A DNA stretch of 64,000 nucleotides from Modestobacter sp. VKM Ac-2985 (GTDB lineage: Bacteria; Actinomycetota; Actinomycetes; Mycobacteriales; Geodermatophilaceae), in the NCBI RefSeq assembly GCF_026967925.1, contig NZ_JAPVBI010000002.1, forward strand, positions 1,045,628-1,109,627, given 5' to 3'. Below are positions 9,183-16,890 of this stretch, one piece after another (position 1 is the first letter of the stretch; every line of letters begins with the position of its first letter). A program made the translations under genes and the position numbers. The notes beneath the pieces were generated by a model. The model was not told where the DNA came from and made no database searches. It was given only the letters and a program-made list of their open reading frames with translations.

Positions 9183-9785
9183 TCAGCTGCCGCGCAGCTC
9201 TGCGTACCGCGCCTGACACTCGGCCATGGTGGGCAGCAGGCCCTGCTCACGGGCGGCGGCGAGGGTGGGCGCGGCGAGGTCCTTGGCTGACAGCTCGAAC
9301 TCGACGTCGGCCGGCCAGGGCAGGTCCAGCTCGGGGTCCATCGGGTGCACGCCGAACTCCCGACCGGGGGAGTAGCCGGTGGACACGAGGTAGGTGACCG
9401 AGCTGGCGTCGGCGAGGGAGACGAACGCGTGTCCCAGCCCTTCGGCCAGGTAGACCGCGCGCGGCTGCGCGCTGTCCAGCAGCACCGTGTCGTGCACACC
9501 GAAGGTCGGCGAGCCGACCCGCAGGTCGACCACCACGTCGAGCACCGTGCCGGCCGGGCAGTAGACGTACTTGGCCTGGCCGGGGGGCACCGAGGCGAAG
9601 TGCACGCCCCGCAGCGCGCCGCGGGCGGAGACGCTGTGGTTGGCCTGGGCGATCCGGAAGCCCGGACCGACCGCCTCGGCGAGCACGTCGGCGCGGAACC
9701 ACTCGGTGAACCGGCCGCGGGTGTCACCGTGCGGGACCAGGTCCAGCGCATAGGCGTCGGGGACGGCGAGCTCACGGATCTGCAC
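9183..9785 (-). CDS. rmlC: dTDP-4-dehydrorhamnose 3,5-epimerase
   Basis: A 200-residue cupin that epimerises dTDP-4-keto-6-deoxyglucose at C3 and C5. Visible family features are HGDTRGRFTEWF near residue 19, the active-site histidine in GALRGVHF, QAKYVYCPAGTVLDVVVD, and GLGHAFVSLAD. It converges on rmlD with a 28-base gap. GTG start at 9785 sits six bases after a TAGCGT hexamer, so the mRNA is probably leaderless. With rmlA, rmlB and rmlD it completes the pathway. Confidence 0.95.
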   Translation of the reverse strand: MQIRELAVPDAYALDLVPHGDTRGRFTEWFRADVLAEAVGPGFRIAQANHSVSARGALRGVHFASVPPGQAKYVYCPAGTVLDVVVDLRVGSPTFGVHDTVLLDSAQPRAVYLAEGLGHAFVSLADASSVTYLVSTGYSPGREFGVHPMDPELDLPWPADVEFELSAKDLAAPTLAAAREQGLLPTMAECQARYAELRGS

Positions 9786-9791
9786 GGGTCG

Positions 9792-9797
9792 ACGCTA
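9792..9797 (-). promoter_or_regulatory. -10 hexamer for leaderless rmlC
   Basis: On the minus strand TAGCGT lies six bases before the GTG start of rmlC. Confidence 0.6.
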
Positions 9798-9833
9798 GCG
9801 ACCGCCGGCGGAGGCGGGCACCGGGTCTCCCCC

Positions 9834-10898
9834 TCAGGTGGGGGTGCGCCCCAGCCACACCCGGCCGGCCAGCGACGCACCGCCGAAGGTCGCGGCCGGC
9901 TCCCACCGGGTCGCCCAGCCCTCGGCCTGCAGCTGGACCAGCGCCGCGCCGACGACCGCGCCGAGGGCCAGCGAGGTGACCGGGGTGATCGGGTCGGCCA
10001 GGTGGACGTCGACGACGTCGCCGTCCTCCCCCTCCTCGCTGCCGTAGCGGAAGACCACCGGGAACTCCGGCAGCGCGGCCACGGCGGTCCGGAAGGCCTC
10101 GGCGACGGCGAGCAGGGCGCCGTCCCGATGGGCGAGGGAGGCGGAGCTGGCGCGGCTGCCGACCAGGTCCCGGGCGCCCGTGGGGAACAGGTCGCCGGCG
10201 CCGAGCCGGACCAGCGGACGGGTGCCGTCGTCCGGCACCGGTGGCGCGAACCGCAGACCGCGCACCACCGCCACCGGGACGCCACCGAGCTTGCCCTTGA
10301 CCAGGTCACCGGCGGCGGCGAGCTCGTCGACCACCGCGACCTGGGTGGTCTCCAGCCGGTTGCCGTGCACGTCGACGGCCCCGCGGTGGTCGACCAGGGC
10401 GGGCAGCCCGGCCGCCCCGATCGCCACGTCGGTGACCCCGTCCCGCCAGGGCCGGCCGAAGGTGTCGCTGACCACGACGGCCACGGTCACCCCGAGCAGC
10501 TCGTGCAGCCGGTCACGCAGCCGCCGGGCCGAGGCGTCGGCGTCCTCGGGCAGCAGCACCAGGGCGTCGGAGGCGACGTTGGAGGCGTCGATGCCGGCGG
10601 CGGCCACCACCCAGCCGTGCCGGGTCTCGACGATCCTCAGCGGCCCGCGGCGGGCGACGACCCGCACCGTCTCGGCGGTGATCGCCTGCTGTCGTGCGGT
10701 CTCCCGGTCGGTACCCGGCGGGACCGACACCAGGTTGCCCTCGACCTTGGACACGACCTTCGACGTCACCACCAGGACGTCGTCGTCGCCCAGCCAGGGG
10801 GCAGCGGCGGCGACGGCGCCGGCGAGGTCGTCGCCAGGGGAGAACTCGGGCAGCCCGGCCACCGGCAGCACCGAGATGCCCGCCGGTGGTGCGGTCAC
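9834..10898 (-). CDS. fbiB: Coenzyme F420-0:L-glutamate ligase (FbiB-type, short C-terminal domain)
   Basis: The N-terminal CofE domain (about residues 1-245) adds gamma-linked glutamates to F420-0 using GTP. Motifs seen include [31 protein letters not shown] and [19 protein letters not shown]. Total length is 354 residues against about 448 for mycobacterial FbiB, so the C-terminal region (about 110 residues) is roughly half the length of the FMN-binding nitroreductase domain that reduces dehydro-F420-0. The GTG start overlaps the fbiA stop by four bases (GTGA). Glutamate-ligase function is firm; reductase function is doubtful. Confidence 0.9.
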   Translation of the reverse strand: MTAPPAGISVLPVAGLPEFSPGDDLAGAVAAAAPWLGDDDVLVVTSKVVSKVEGNLVSVPPGTDRETARQQAITAETVRVVARRGPLRIVETRHGWVVAAAGIDASNVASDALVLLPEDADASARRLRDRLHELLGVTVAVVVSDTFGRPWRDGVTDVAIGAAGLPALVDHRGAVDVHGNRLETTQVAVVDELAAAGDLVKGKLGGVPVAVVRGLRFAPPVPDDGTRPLVRLGAGDLFPTGARDLVGSRASSASLAHRDGALLAVAEAFRTAVAALPEFPVVFRYGSEEGEDGDVVDVHLADPITPVTSLALGAVVGAALVQLQAEGWATRWEPAATFGGASLAGRVWLGRTPT

Positions 10899-11863
10899 CG
10901 GGACCCTGCTCCGGCTGCGTCCAGCGCGGCCTGGGCCAGCGCCTGCGTCGCCTCCGGTGAGCTCATCAGCAACGGGACGGCGCGCACGTCGACGCCGGGC
11001 ACGGTGGCCTGGTCGCCGGTGTGCACCAGCCAGGCGTCCAGCAGGCCGCCGGCGGACCGGGCGCCGTAGTGCCGGCCGACACCTTCCGCGCTGACCTCGA
11101 CGCCGACCACGGGCAGACAGCGGTCGGCCATGCCGCGCAGCGCGGCGCCGTCGACGATGGGGGAGATGCCGACCACCCGGCCGGCGGCGGCCCGGACGGC
11201 GTCGCGGATCCCGGGCACCCCCAGCACGGTGCCGATCGAGACGACCGGGTTGGACGGGGCGAAGAGCACCGCGTCGGCGGTGCGGAGGGCCTCGACGACG
11301 CCGGGGCCGGGACGGGCGTCGTCCACCCCGACCTGGACGAAGCTGCGGGCGGCCAGGGCGGCCCGGTGCCGGATCCACCACTCCTGGAAGTGGATGGCGC
11401 GCGGGCGGCCGGTGTCGGGGTCGTCCACCACGACGTGCGTCTCGACCCGCTGGTCGCTCATCGGCAGCAGCCGCACCCCCGGTTGCCAGCGCTGCGCGAG
11501 CGCGGCGGTGACGTCGGAGAGCGGGTAGCCGGCGTCGAGCATGCGGGTGCGGACGAGATGGGTCGCGATGTCCCGGTCGCCGAGACCGAACCACGTCGGT
11601 TCTGCACCGTAGGCGGCCAGTTCGTCCTTCACCGTCCAGCTCTCGCCCCGACGGCCCCAGCCACGGTCCTCGTCGATGCCGTCACCCAGCGTGTACATCA
11701 CGGTGTCCAGGTCGGGGCAGATCCGCAGCCCGTGCAGGGTCACGTCGTCGCCGGTGTTGACCACGGCGGTCACCTCGGCGTCGGGAGCCGCCGCGAGGAG
11801 GCCGCGGAGGAAGCGGGCGCCGCCGATGCCGCCGGCGAGTACGACGATGTGCACCCCACCCAT
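10895..11863 (-). CDS. fbiA: 2-phospho-L-lactate (phosphoenolpyruvate) transferase, F420 biosynthesis
   Basis: A 322-residue CofD/FbiA that joins the activated lactyl or enolpyruvyl phosphate to the deazaflavin FO. The start [21 protein letters not shown] is the conserved glycine-rich opening, followed by [30 protein letters not shown] and [11 protein letters not shown]. First gene of the fbiAB operon, divergent from whiB2 exactly as recalled in M. tuberculosis. An internal GTG at V4, preceded by GGTGGG, is a possible alternative start. Confidence 0.94.
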   Translation of the reverse strand: MGGVHIVVLAGGIGGARFLRGLLAAAPDAEVTAVVNTGDDVTLHGLRICPDLDTVMYTLGDGIDEDRGWGRRGESWTVKDELAAYGAEPTWFGLGDRDIATHLVRTRMLDAGYPLSDVTAALAQRWQPGVRLLPMSDQRVETHVVVDDPDTGRPRAIHFQEWWIRHRAALAARSFVQVGVDDARPGPGVVEALRTADAVLFAPSNPVVSIGTVLGVPGIRDAVRAAAGRVVGISPIVDGAALRGMADRCLPVVGVEVSAEGVGRHYGARSAGGLLDAWLVHTGDQATVPGVDVRAVPLLMSSPEATQALAQAALDAAGAGSR

Positions 11864-12044
11864 GGTGCCTGATCGTCAGAACTCCACGGCGGACCCGGGT
11901 CGGCCCCAGATGATCTACACGAAACCGTCCGGTCTCGATGGCAGATGGTGTGGCGGAACGCGGCGTGTCGGGGTGGGCTGTGATCACTCCCGGACGAGTT
12001 GTCACCTGTGGGACGGATGTGGTGCTGCGTTACACCGGCCCGAC

Positions 12045-12074
12045 TTGACCTCGACTCAACGACACGCGTGTAAT
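12045..12074 (+). promoter_or_regulatory. Promoter of whiB2 (TTGACC - 18 bp - TGTAAT)
   Basis: TTGACC at 12045-12050 and TGTAAT at 12069-12074 form a near-consensus housekeeping promoter with an 18-base spacer. Transcription would start near 12081, leaving a leader of about 75 bases. This is one of the few classical -35/-10 pairs visible in the window. Confidence 0.6.
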
Positions 12075-12155
12075 TCCGATGTCGTCATCAGGTGCTGGCG
12101 ACTGGGACCCGCCCAGTTGCACGCGCCAGGACGCAGCGAGAGGGGACGCAACGTG

Positions 12156-12503
12156 ATGGCCGAGGTGTCGTGGTTGACCGAGCACGAGAGCTCTGCAGCA
12201 GGCCCCACGCCGGCCTCCTCCGGGCGGGACGTGCTGGGGAGGGCAGGTGTCTTCGACGCCGGGCTCCCGGGCGTGGACGCCGAGGACCAGAGTTGGCAGG
12301 AGCGCGCGCTGTGCGCGGAGACCGACCCGGAGGCGTTCTTCCCGGAGAAGGGCGGCTCCACCCGCGAGGCCAAGAAGATCTGCACCGGCTGCGAGGTCCG
12401 CGCCGAGTGCCTGGAGTACGCGCTGACCATGGACGAGCGCTTCGGCATCTGGGGCGGGCTCTCCGAGCGTGAGCGTCGCCGCCTGCGCCGCCAGGCCGGC
12501 TGA
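12156..12503 (+). CDS. whiB2: WhiB2/WhmD-family iron-sulfur regulator
   Basis: A 115-residue WhiB-like protein. One Cys in RALCAE and the cluster CTGCEVRAEC give the four ligands (C...C-x2-C-x5-C) of a [4Fe-4S] cluster; GIWGG is the family turn, followed by the basic RERRRLRRQ tail. Known members WhmD and WhiB2 control septation and division, probably by binding the primary sigma factor. The ATG is preceded by GAGAGGGG at a good distance; a GTG three bases earlier is an alternative. Position next to fbiA matches M. tuberculosis whiB2. The N terminus is about 25 residues longer than typical. Confidence 0.93.
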   Translation: MAEVSWLTEHESSAAGPTPASSGRDVLGRAGVFDAGLPGVDAEDQSWQERALCAETDPEAFFPEKGGSTREAKKICTGCEVRAECLEYALTMDERFGIWGGLSERERRRLRRQAG

Positions 12504-12559
12504 CGAAACCCAGGTCCCCTGGATCGCACGTCCCGAACTCCCCGTTCTCCTCCCGGACG

Positions 12560-12581
12560 GTCGGCGCAACGACGCGCCGAC
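12560..12581 (+). terminator. Hairpin after whiB2
   Basis: Arms GTCGGCGC and GCGCCGAC around a six-base loop, 57 bases after the whiB2 stop. No U tract, as is usual in high-GC actinobacteria. Confidence 0.45.
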
Positions 12582-12660
12582 GAGGCTCGTCACCGAGCAC
12601 CCCACCCGGCCGCTCTGCAGTCCGCCCCCACGGATCTCGCCCGTGTGATCGACTGGGCCC

Positions 12661-13524
12661 GTGCACACCCGGGTCGTCGACGGCCACACCGCCGTCGTCC
12701 GTGAGGTCCGCGCCGCCGCACCTCTCCTGACCGGCGTCGCCGCCCCCCTCCCCGCCCGCCCACCGTGGCTCACCGCTGCGCTGAACACGCAGGCCGGCCG
12801 CCCGTTCGGTCGGGTCCGTCCGCGGGCGGTGCTGGTCGGGCAGGACGCGGGAAGCCCTCCCGTCGGGGTGGCCCTGCTGTCCTTCCGGCGCCGCGGCGTC
12901 GGCACCGTGGTCACCCTGCTGGGTGCCGAACCCGGCCCGCTGCCCCCGGGACGACCTCAGTCCCGGCTGCCGGCCCGGGACGACGAGGTCGCCACACGGC
13001 TCGCCGCCGGGGTGATCGGCCTGCTGGACCGGGTCCGGGGCCCGTGGACCCTCCGGCTGACCGGGCTCCCGCTCGGCGACCCGACGGTGCGGCACCTCGC
13101 TGCCGGGCTGCCGGACGCCCAGCTGGCCACCGTCCGCAGTCGTCGCCTGGTCGACGAGCTGGACACCGTCGCCGACGTCGTCCGCAGTCGGGACCCGGCC
13201 GAGGTCGAGCGCTGGCTGCCGGCCGTGCTGGCGCAGCTCCCCGCCGCGCAGCGGGACTTCGTGCGCGCCGCAGCCCGGCTGCACGCCGCGACCGGCGAGC
13301 TGGAGGTCGCCGTCGTCCCGGCGGACGACGGGCCGAGGGCCGTGCTGCTCACCCTGCTCGATCGCGGCGCCGCCGGGGAGGAGCGCTGGCCGTGGTGGGG
13401 GACGAGCGACGTCGGCGGGCTCCGCCGTGAGCTCGGTGCCCCGGCGGGCACGCTGACGGCCGTCGCCGGCCTCACCCGGCTGGGCCGCCGGGGTGCGCTC
13501 AGCCGGGGTGCTGCAACCGGGTGA
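12661..13524 (+). CDS. Conserved-looking hypothetical protein, 287 residues
   Basis: I do not recognise a family. Third-position GC is very high along the frame and the antisense frames show no motif, so it is probably a real gene. The protein is soluble, Ala/Arg/Leu-rich, without signal peptide or clear membrane segment. Segments such as GPWTLRLTGLPLGDPTVRHLAAGLP and EVERWLPAVLAQLPAAQRDFVRAAARLH suggest an alpha/beta fold with a helical part (an acetyltransferase-like fold is possible but unsupported). GTG start without a clear ribosome-binding site. Its 3' end overlaps the convergent Wzz-like gene by 26 bases. Confidence 0.6.
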   Translation: MHTRVVDGHTAVVREVRAAAPLLTGVAAPLPARPPWLTAALNTQAGRPFGRVRPRAVLVGQDAGSPPVGVALLSFRRRGVGTVVTLLGAEPGPLPPGRPQSRLPARDDEVATRLAAGVIGLLDRVRGPWTLRLTGLPLGDPTVRHLAAGLPDAQLATVRSRRLVDELDTVADVVRSRDPAEVERWLPAVLAQLPAAQRDFVRAAARLHAATGELEVAVVPADDGPRAVLLTLLDRGAAGEERWPWWGTSDVGGLRRELGAPAGTLTAVAGLTRLGRRGALSRGAATG

Positions 13525-15010
13525 CCCCGCGCTCGGGTGCGGTGGCCGCGCTGTCCAGCCCGATCCGGACGACGCCGGTCGCCGGGGCCGTGCCCTCCCG
13601 GCGCGGGCCGTCGGGGGTGATCGAGGCGGCCAGCTGGTAGGCCCTGCCGGTGTAGCCGGGCGGGCTCCCGTTCGGGCGCGTGTAGGTCGGGAAGAGACCC
13701 GTCAGCTCGATGCGGTCGCCGTCGCGGGTGACCTGGAGCTCCGGGTCGGCCAGGTCGGCGTACTCGGTGATCGACCGGGCGCAGCCGGCGGCCACCGGGT
13801 CGGCGGGGGGCTCGGCGGTCAGGCAGTTGTACGTGGGCAGCCGGACGTGTGCCAGGGCGCGTCGGCCGTCGGTGGTGAGGCTGACGCTGGGGTAGGTGAC
13901 GGTCAGCCCCACGGCCCGCTCCTCCAGCAGCACCCCGCCGAAGCTCGCCGTCGCCGCGACGCCGTCGGCGCCCAGCGGGACGGAGGACAGCGCCAGGGCG
14001 CCCGCCTCGGGCTGGGTCGCGGCGGCCGGCACACCGTTCTCGGGAGTCGGCGCGGCGGGCGCGGGGTCGGTCGGGGCAGGGGGAGCGCCCGTCGTCCCGG
14101 TGAGGGTGCCGTCCGCCGCGGTGTCGTCCAGACCGGCGTCGCCGGCCTGGCTCGGGGGTGCGCCCACCGCCACGGCGGCGAGGACCAGCAGGGACGCCGC
14201 CGTCAGGGTGGTGGCGGACAGAGCCGTGCGCGACAGCGTGCCGCCGGGTGCCCGGACCGCGGTCGCCGTGACGCCCGTCCTGGCGGTCTGCGGCTGTGCG
14301 GCCGGCGGCCGGGTGGTGGCGGAGCCGGGCGGGGCCTCCCGGAAGCCGGGCAGGTCGTCGAGCTGCTCGACATCGGTGCCGTGGTGACCGGCCTCGCGGG
14401 CGGCCGGCCCGGCAGCAGCCCGCCCGGCCAGGAGCGCCGACGCCAGCGCGGCGCACAGCCCGGCGGCGAGGGCCAGCAGCACCGAGACGACCACCCACCG
14501 GGTCGCGGCCGGCGACCCGGTGGCGTCGGACGGGGAGGCCTCCCGGCCGGGGTCGACGTCCACGAGGTCCTCGGCGGCGCCGATCTCGACCAGCCGGTCC
14601 ACCACGGCGTCGGCAGCGGTCACCGCCGCGTCCCGGTCGGGCAGTGTCACCCGGACCGCGACGGTGGCGGTGCCGGGGGCGCGGTCGGCAGCGGTGCCCT
14701 CCTCGAGCTCGGCCAGCGACACCTCGGCCAGCGCGGGCGCGCCGGCCCGCGCCTCGGCCAGCACCTCGGCCGATCCGGCGAGCGCGGTGTACCGGTCGGC
14801 CAGCAGCAGGGCGGCACCGGCGCCGGCCTCGGTGCGGGGGGTCACGGTCAGGGTCGCGGTGGCCGTCGTCGTCCGGGGCTGGAGGGCCAGCAGCGCCAGG
14901 CCCGCGGCGAGGACGACGAGGACGGCGACGACCCCGGTGACGACTGCCCGTCGGGCACCCTGCCGGCCGGGCCGGCTCTGGTCAGCTGCGCTCATCTCGG
15001 CGCCCAGCAT
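13499..15010 (-). CDS. Wzz/YveK-like polysaccharide co-polymerase with extra extracellular domain
   Basis: A 503-residue membrane protein. Segment 1 near residues 26-47 (VVTGVVAVLVVLAAGLALLAL) is followed by an extracytoplasmic region of about 130 residues with a TATLTVTP start and LLLADRYTALAGSAEVL, and closes at segment 2 (WVVVSVLLALAAGLCAALASALLAG). This two-helix hairpin is the topology of Wzz/YveK chain-length regulators. A third hydrophobic segment (LTAASLLVLAAVAVG) is followed by a Pro/Ala-rich linker and a C-terminal domain with YNCLTAEPP and a GCARSITEYADL stretch (two Cys, possibly disulfide). Last gene of the dprE2 - zincin-like operon. The tyrosine-kinase partner is not in the window. 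Start at 15010 or 14995. Confidence 0.65.
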   Translation of the reverse strand: MLGAEMSAADQSRPGRQGARRAVVTGVVAVLVVLAAGLALLALQPRTTTATATLTVTPRTEAGAGAALLLADRYTALAGSAEVLAEARAGAPALAEVSLAELEEGTAADRAPGTATVAVRVTLPDRDAAVTAADAVVDRLVEIGAAEDLVDVDPGREASPSDATGSPAATRWVVVSVLLALAAGLCAALASALLAGRAAAGPAAREAGHHGTDVEQLDDLPGFREAPPGSATTRPPAAQPQTARTGVTATAVRAPGGTLSRTALSATTLTAASLLVLAAVAVGAPPSQAGDAGLDDTAADGTLTGTTGAPPAPTDPAPAAPTPENGVPAAATQPEAGALALSSVPLGADGVAATASFGGVLLEERAVGLTVTYPSVSLTTDGRRALAHVRLPTYNCLTAEPPADPVAAGCARSITEYADLADPELQVTRDGDRIELTGLFPTYTRPNGSPPGYTGRAYQLAASITPDGPRREGTAPATGVVRIGLDSAATAPERGVTRLQHPG

Positions 15011-15035
15011 GGCAAAGGGGTCCGGTACGGCCCGT

Positions 15036-15494
15036 TCAACCTGCGGGGTCGATCTCCTCGGGGTCCCGCCCCAGCAGCACCGCCACCTGGTCGACGACGA
15101 CGTCCCGCACCAGGTCGGCGAGGTCGTCGCGGTCGGCGGCGCGGATCTCCAGCGGACGGCGGTAGACCACGATCCGAGCCGGGTGCTCGTGCCCGCCCTC
15201 CCGGTGTGCGGGCAGCACCCGGGCCAGCGGGACGCTGCCGTCCTCCAGCACGTCGGCGTCCAGCACCACGTCGTCCGGGCTGGTGTGGTCCACCCAGGGC
15301 ACGTCCTCGACGGCGAACTCGACGCCGGCCAGCTCGCGCTCCCAGCGGCGCTCCAGGTCCTCGACCGCGTCCAGGACCAGGTCGTCGAACTGCTCGGCGC
15401 GGCTGCGGGACAGCGGCACCGTCGGTGGCACGAGACGACCACGCAGGCCGCGGCCATGGCGGTCGCGCCGGGCGCGGGAAGGGAGGCGGTCCAT
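15036..15494 (-). CDS. Zincin-like metallopeptidase-family protein (Rv3259-like), degenerate motif
   Basis: A 152-residue protein of the minimal-zincin family (PF06262 type). The basic start RARRDRHGRGLRG and the end DPEEIDP match the actinobacterial orthologue group near whiB2 (recalled Rv3259). The expected HExxH helix is replaced by RDVVVDQVAVLLG, so no zinc-binding histidine pair is visible and peptidase activity is doubtful. ATG at 15494; TAGGCT lies nine bases upstream. It lies between dprE2 (44 bases upstream) and the Wzz-like gene (25 bases downstream), probably one operon. Confidence 0.8.
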   Translation of the reverse strand: MDRLPSRARRDRHGRGLRGRLVPPTVPLSRSRAEQFDDLVLDAVEDLERRWERELAGVEFAVEDVPWVDHTSPDDVVLDADVLEDGSVPLARVLPAHREGGHEHPARIVVYRRPLEIRAADRDDLADLVRDVVVDQVAVLLGRDPEEIDPAG

Positions 15495-15538
15495 CGCGGC
15501 AGGAGCCTACGGCCTGACGTGGCCGTGGCCACGCCGGA

Positions 15539-16303
15539 TCACCGGGGCATCCGGCGCCAGATCGGTCGGGGGAGGAGGCGCAGGACCGCTGCGACGAGCC
15601 GCAGGGACCCGGGCACCCACACCACGGTCCGGTCCCGGCGCAGGGCATCGGCCACGGCGGCGGCGACCTGGGTGGGGGTGCTCGACAGCGGGGCGGGGGA
15701 CATGCCCGTGGTCATCCGCCCGACGACGAACCCCGGCCGGACCAGGAGCAGTCGGACCCCGGACCCGTGCAGCGCGTCGGTCAGGCCGCTGGCGAAACCG
15801 TCGAGCCCCGCCTTGGCCGAGCCGTAGACGTAGTTGGCCCGGCGCACCCTGGCCCCGGCGACCGAGGAGAAGACGACGATGCGCCCGCCCCCGCCGGCAC
15901 GCATCAAGCGGGCCAGGTGGGTGAGCACCGAGACCTGGGCGAGGTAGTCGGTGGAGACGACGGCCACCGCGTGCTCCGCGTCCACCTCCGCCCGTGCCTG
16001 GTCGCCGAGCACCCCGAAGGCGAGCACGGCGACGGTGCGTCGGGGGTCCCAGCCGCCGGCCGGGTCGAGGGCGGCGCTCAGGAGCTGCTCGTGTCCGGCC
16101 AGGTCGTCGGCGTCGAACTCCAGCCGCTGCACCGACGTCGCGCCGGCCGCTCGGAGGCGCGCCTCCTCTGCGTCGAGGGCGTCGCTGCGCCGGGCTGCGA
16201 GCTGGACCCGCCGGGCGCCGTCGGCGACCAGTCGTTCGGCCAGCTCCAGGCCGATCTCACTGCGCCCGCCGAGCAGCAGCACCGTGTCGGGTCCGGTCGT
16301 CAT
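15539..16303 (-). CDS. dprE2: Decaprenylphosphoryl-D-2-keto-erythropentose reductase
   Basis: A 254-residue SDR resembling DprE2 along its whole length: LLLGGRSEIGLELAERL at the N terminus (nucleotide loop), AFGVLGDQ, FSSVAGARVRRANYVYGSAK with the catalytic Ser, Tyr and Lys, GLDGFASGL, LVRPGFVVGRMT, and the tail LLPRPIWRRMPR. DprE2 completes the 2'-epimerisation giving decaprenylphosphoryl-arabinose, the arabinan donor of the cell wall. Its usual partner, the flavoenzyme DprE1, is not adjacent and not in this window. ATG at 16303 follows GGAGAG. First gene of a three-gene minus-strand operon. Confidence 0.88.
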   Translation of the reverse strand: MTTGPDTVLLLGGRSEIGLELAERLVADGARRVQLAARRSDALDAEEARLRAAGATSVQRLEFDADDLAGHEQLLSAALDPAGGWDPRRTVAVLAFGVLGDQARAEVDAEHAVAVVSTDYLAQVSVLTHLARLMRAGGGGRIVVFSSVAGARVRRANYVYGSAKAGLDGFASGLTDALHGSGVRLLLVRPGFVVGRMTTGMSPAPLSSTPTQVAAAVADALRRDRTVVWVPGSLRLVAAVLRLLPRPIWRRMPR

Positions 16304-16420
16304 GGGGGTCTCTCCCGGGTCGTGGTGCGGGGACGGCTGGGGCAGGTGTGCCAGGACGGGGACGAGGGGGTGGACGTGCGTGATCCGGTGTGCCTCCTCC
16401 CCAGACGGCGTCGGCCCGGA

Positions 16421-16426
16421 TAGTGT
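16421..16426 (+). promoter_or_regulatory. -10 hexamer upstream of DUF3499 gene
   Basis: TAGTGT is placed so that transcription begins near 16433. A short GAGGA ribosome-binding site (16436-16440) then serves GTG 16448 (or 16445). A GTG at 16434 hits a stop after five codons. Confidence 0.45.
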
Positions 16427-16447
16427 GCCCAGCGTGAGGAACCGGTG

Positions 16448-16798
16448 GTGAGGCAGTCACGTCGCTGTTCGCGCAGCGGCTGCGCGCAACCGGCGGCGGC
16501 CACCCTGACCTACGTGTACGCGGAGTCCACGGCCGTCGTCGGCCCCTTGGCGACCTACTCCGAGCCGCACAGCTACGACCTGTGCGAGTTCCACGCCGAG
16601 CGGCTCACGGTGCCCCGGGGCTGGGAGGTCGTCCGGCACGAGATCGACGCCGACGACCTCGGCCCGACCGGTGACGACCTGCTGGCGCTGGCCGACGCGG
16701 TGCGCGAGGCGGCCCGCCCGGAGCCCCCGCGCGACCCGGCCGACGACGGCAGCGGCACCCGCCGCGGCCACCTGCGCGTCCTCCCCAACCTCCCCTGA
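16448..16798 (+). CDS. DUF3499 family protein (Rv3258c-like)
   Basis: A 116-residue actinobacterial protein of unknown function. The N-terminal Cys pair (CSRSGC) and the later LCEFHAERL segment supply Cys and His residues suited to zinc binding; SYDLCEFHAERLTVPRGWEV is the conserved core. The C terminus is a charged, probably disordered tail. It precedes the phosphomannomutase gene as in M. tuberculosis, so it may be functionally linked to the mannose genes. GTG 16445 is an equally legal start. Confidence 0.85.
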   Translation: MRQSRRCSRSGCAQPAAATLTYVYAESTAVVGPLATYSEPHSYDLCEFHAERLTVPRGWEVVRHEIDADDLGPTGDDLLALADAVREAARPEPPRDPADDGSGTRRGHLRVLPNLP

Positions 16799-16830
16799 GA
16801 CGCTGGGGCGCCCGGCGCCCGCCGCGCCGT

Positions 16831-16836
16831 TAGGGT
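16831..16836 (+). promoter_or_regulatory. -10 hexamer upstream of phosphomannomutase operon
   Basis: TAGGGT would start transcription near 16843 and leave a leader of about 48 bases containing GAGGATGAG before the TTG start. Confidence 0.45.
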
Positions 16837-16890
16837 CGACCCGCCGTCGGTCACTCGGGCCGCGGTCACCGACTGCGAGGATGAGCTGCG

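Noticed and set aside
1-9785. A specialised glycosylated natural-product gene cluster
   Set aside because: The sugar genes are core wall genes (wbbL, manC, rmlABCD); no polyketide, peptide or tailoring genes are present.
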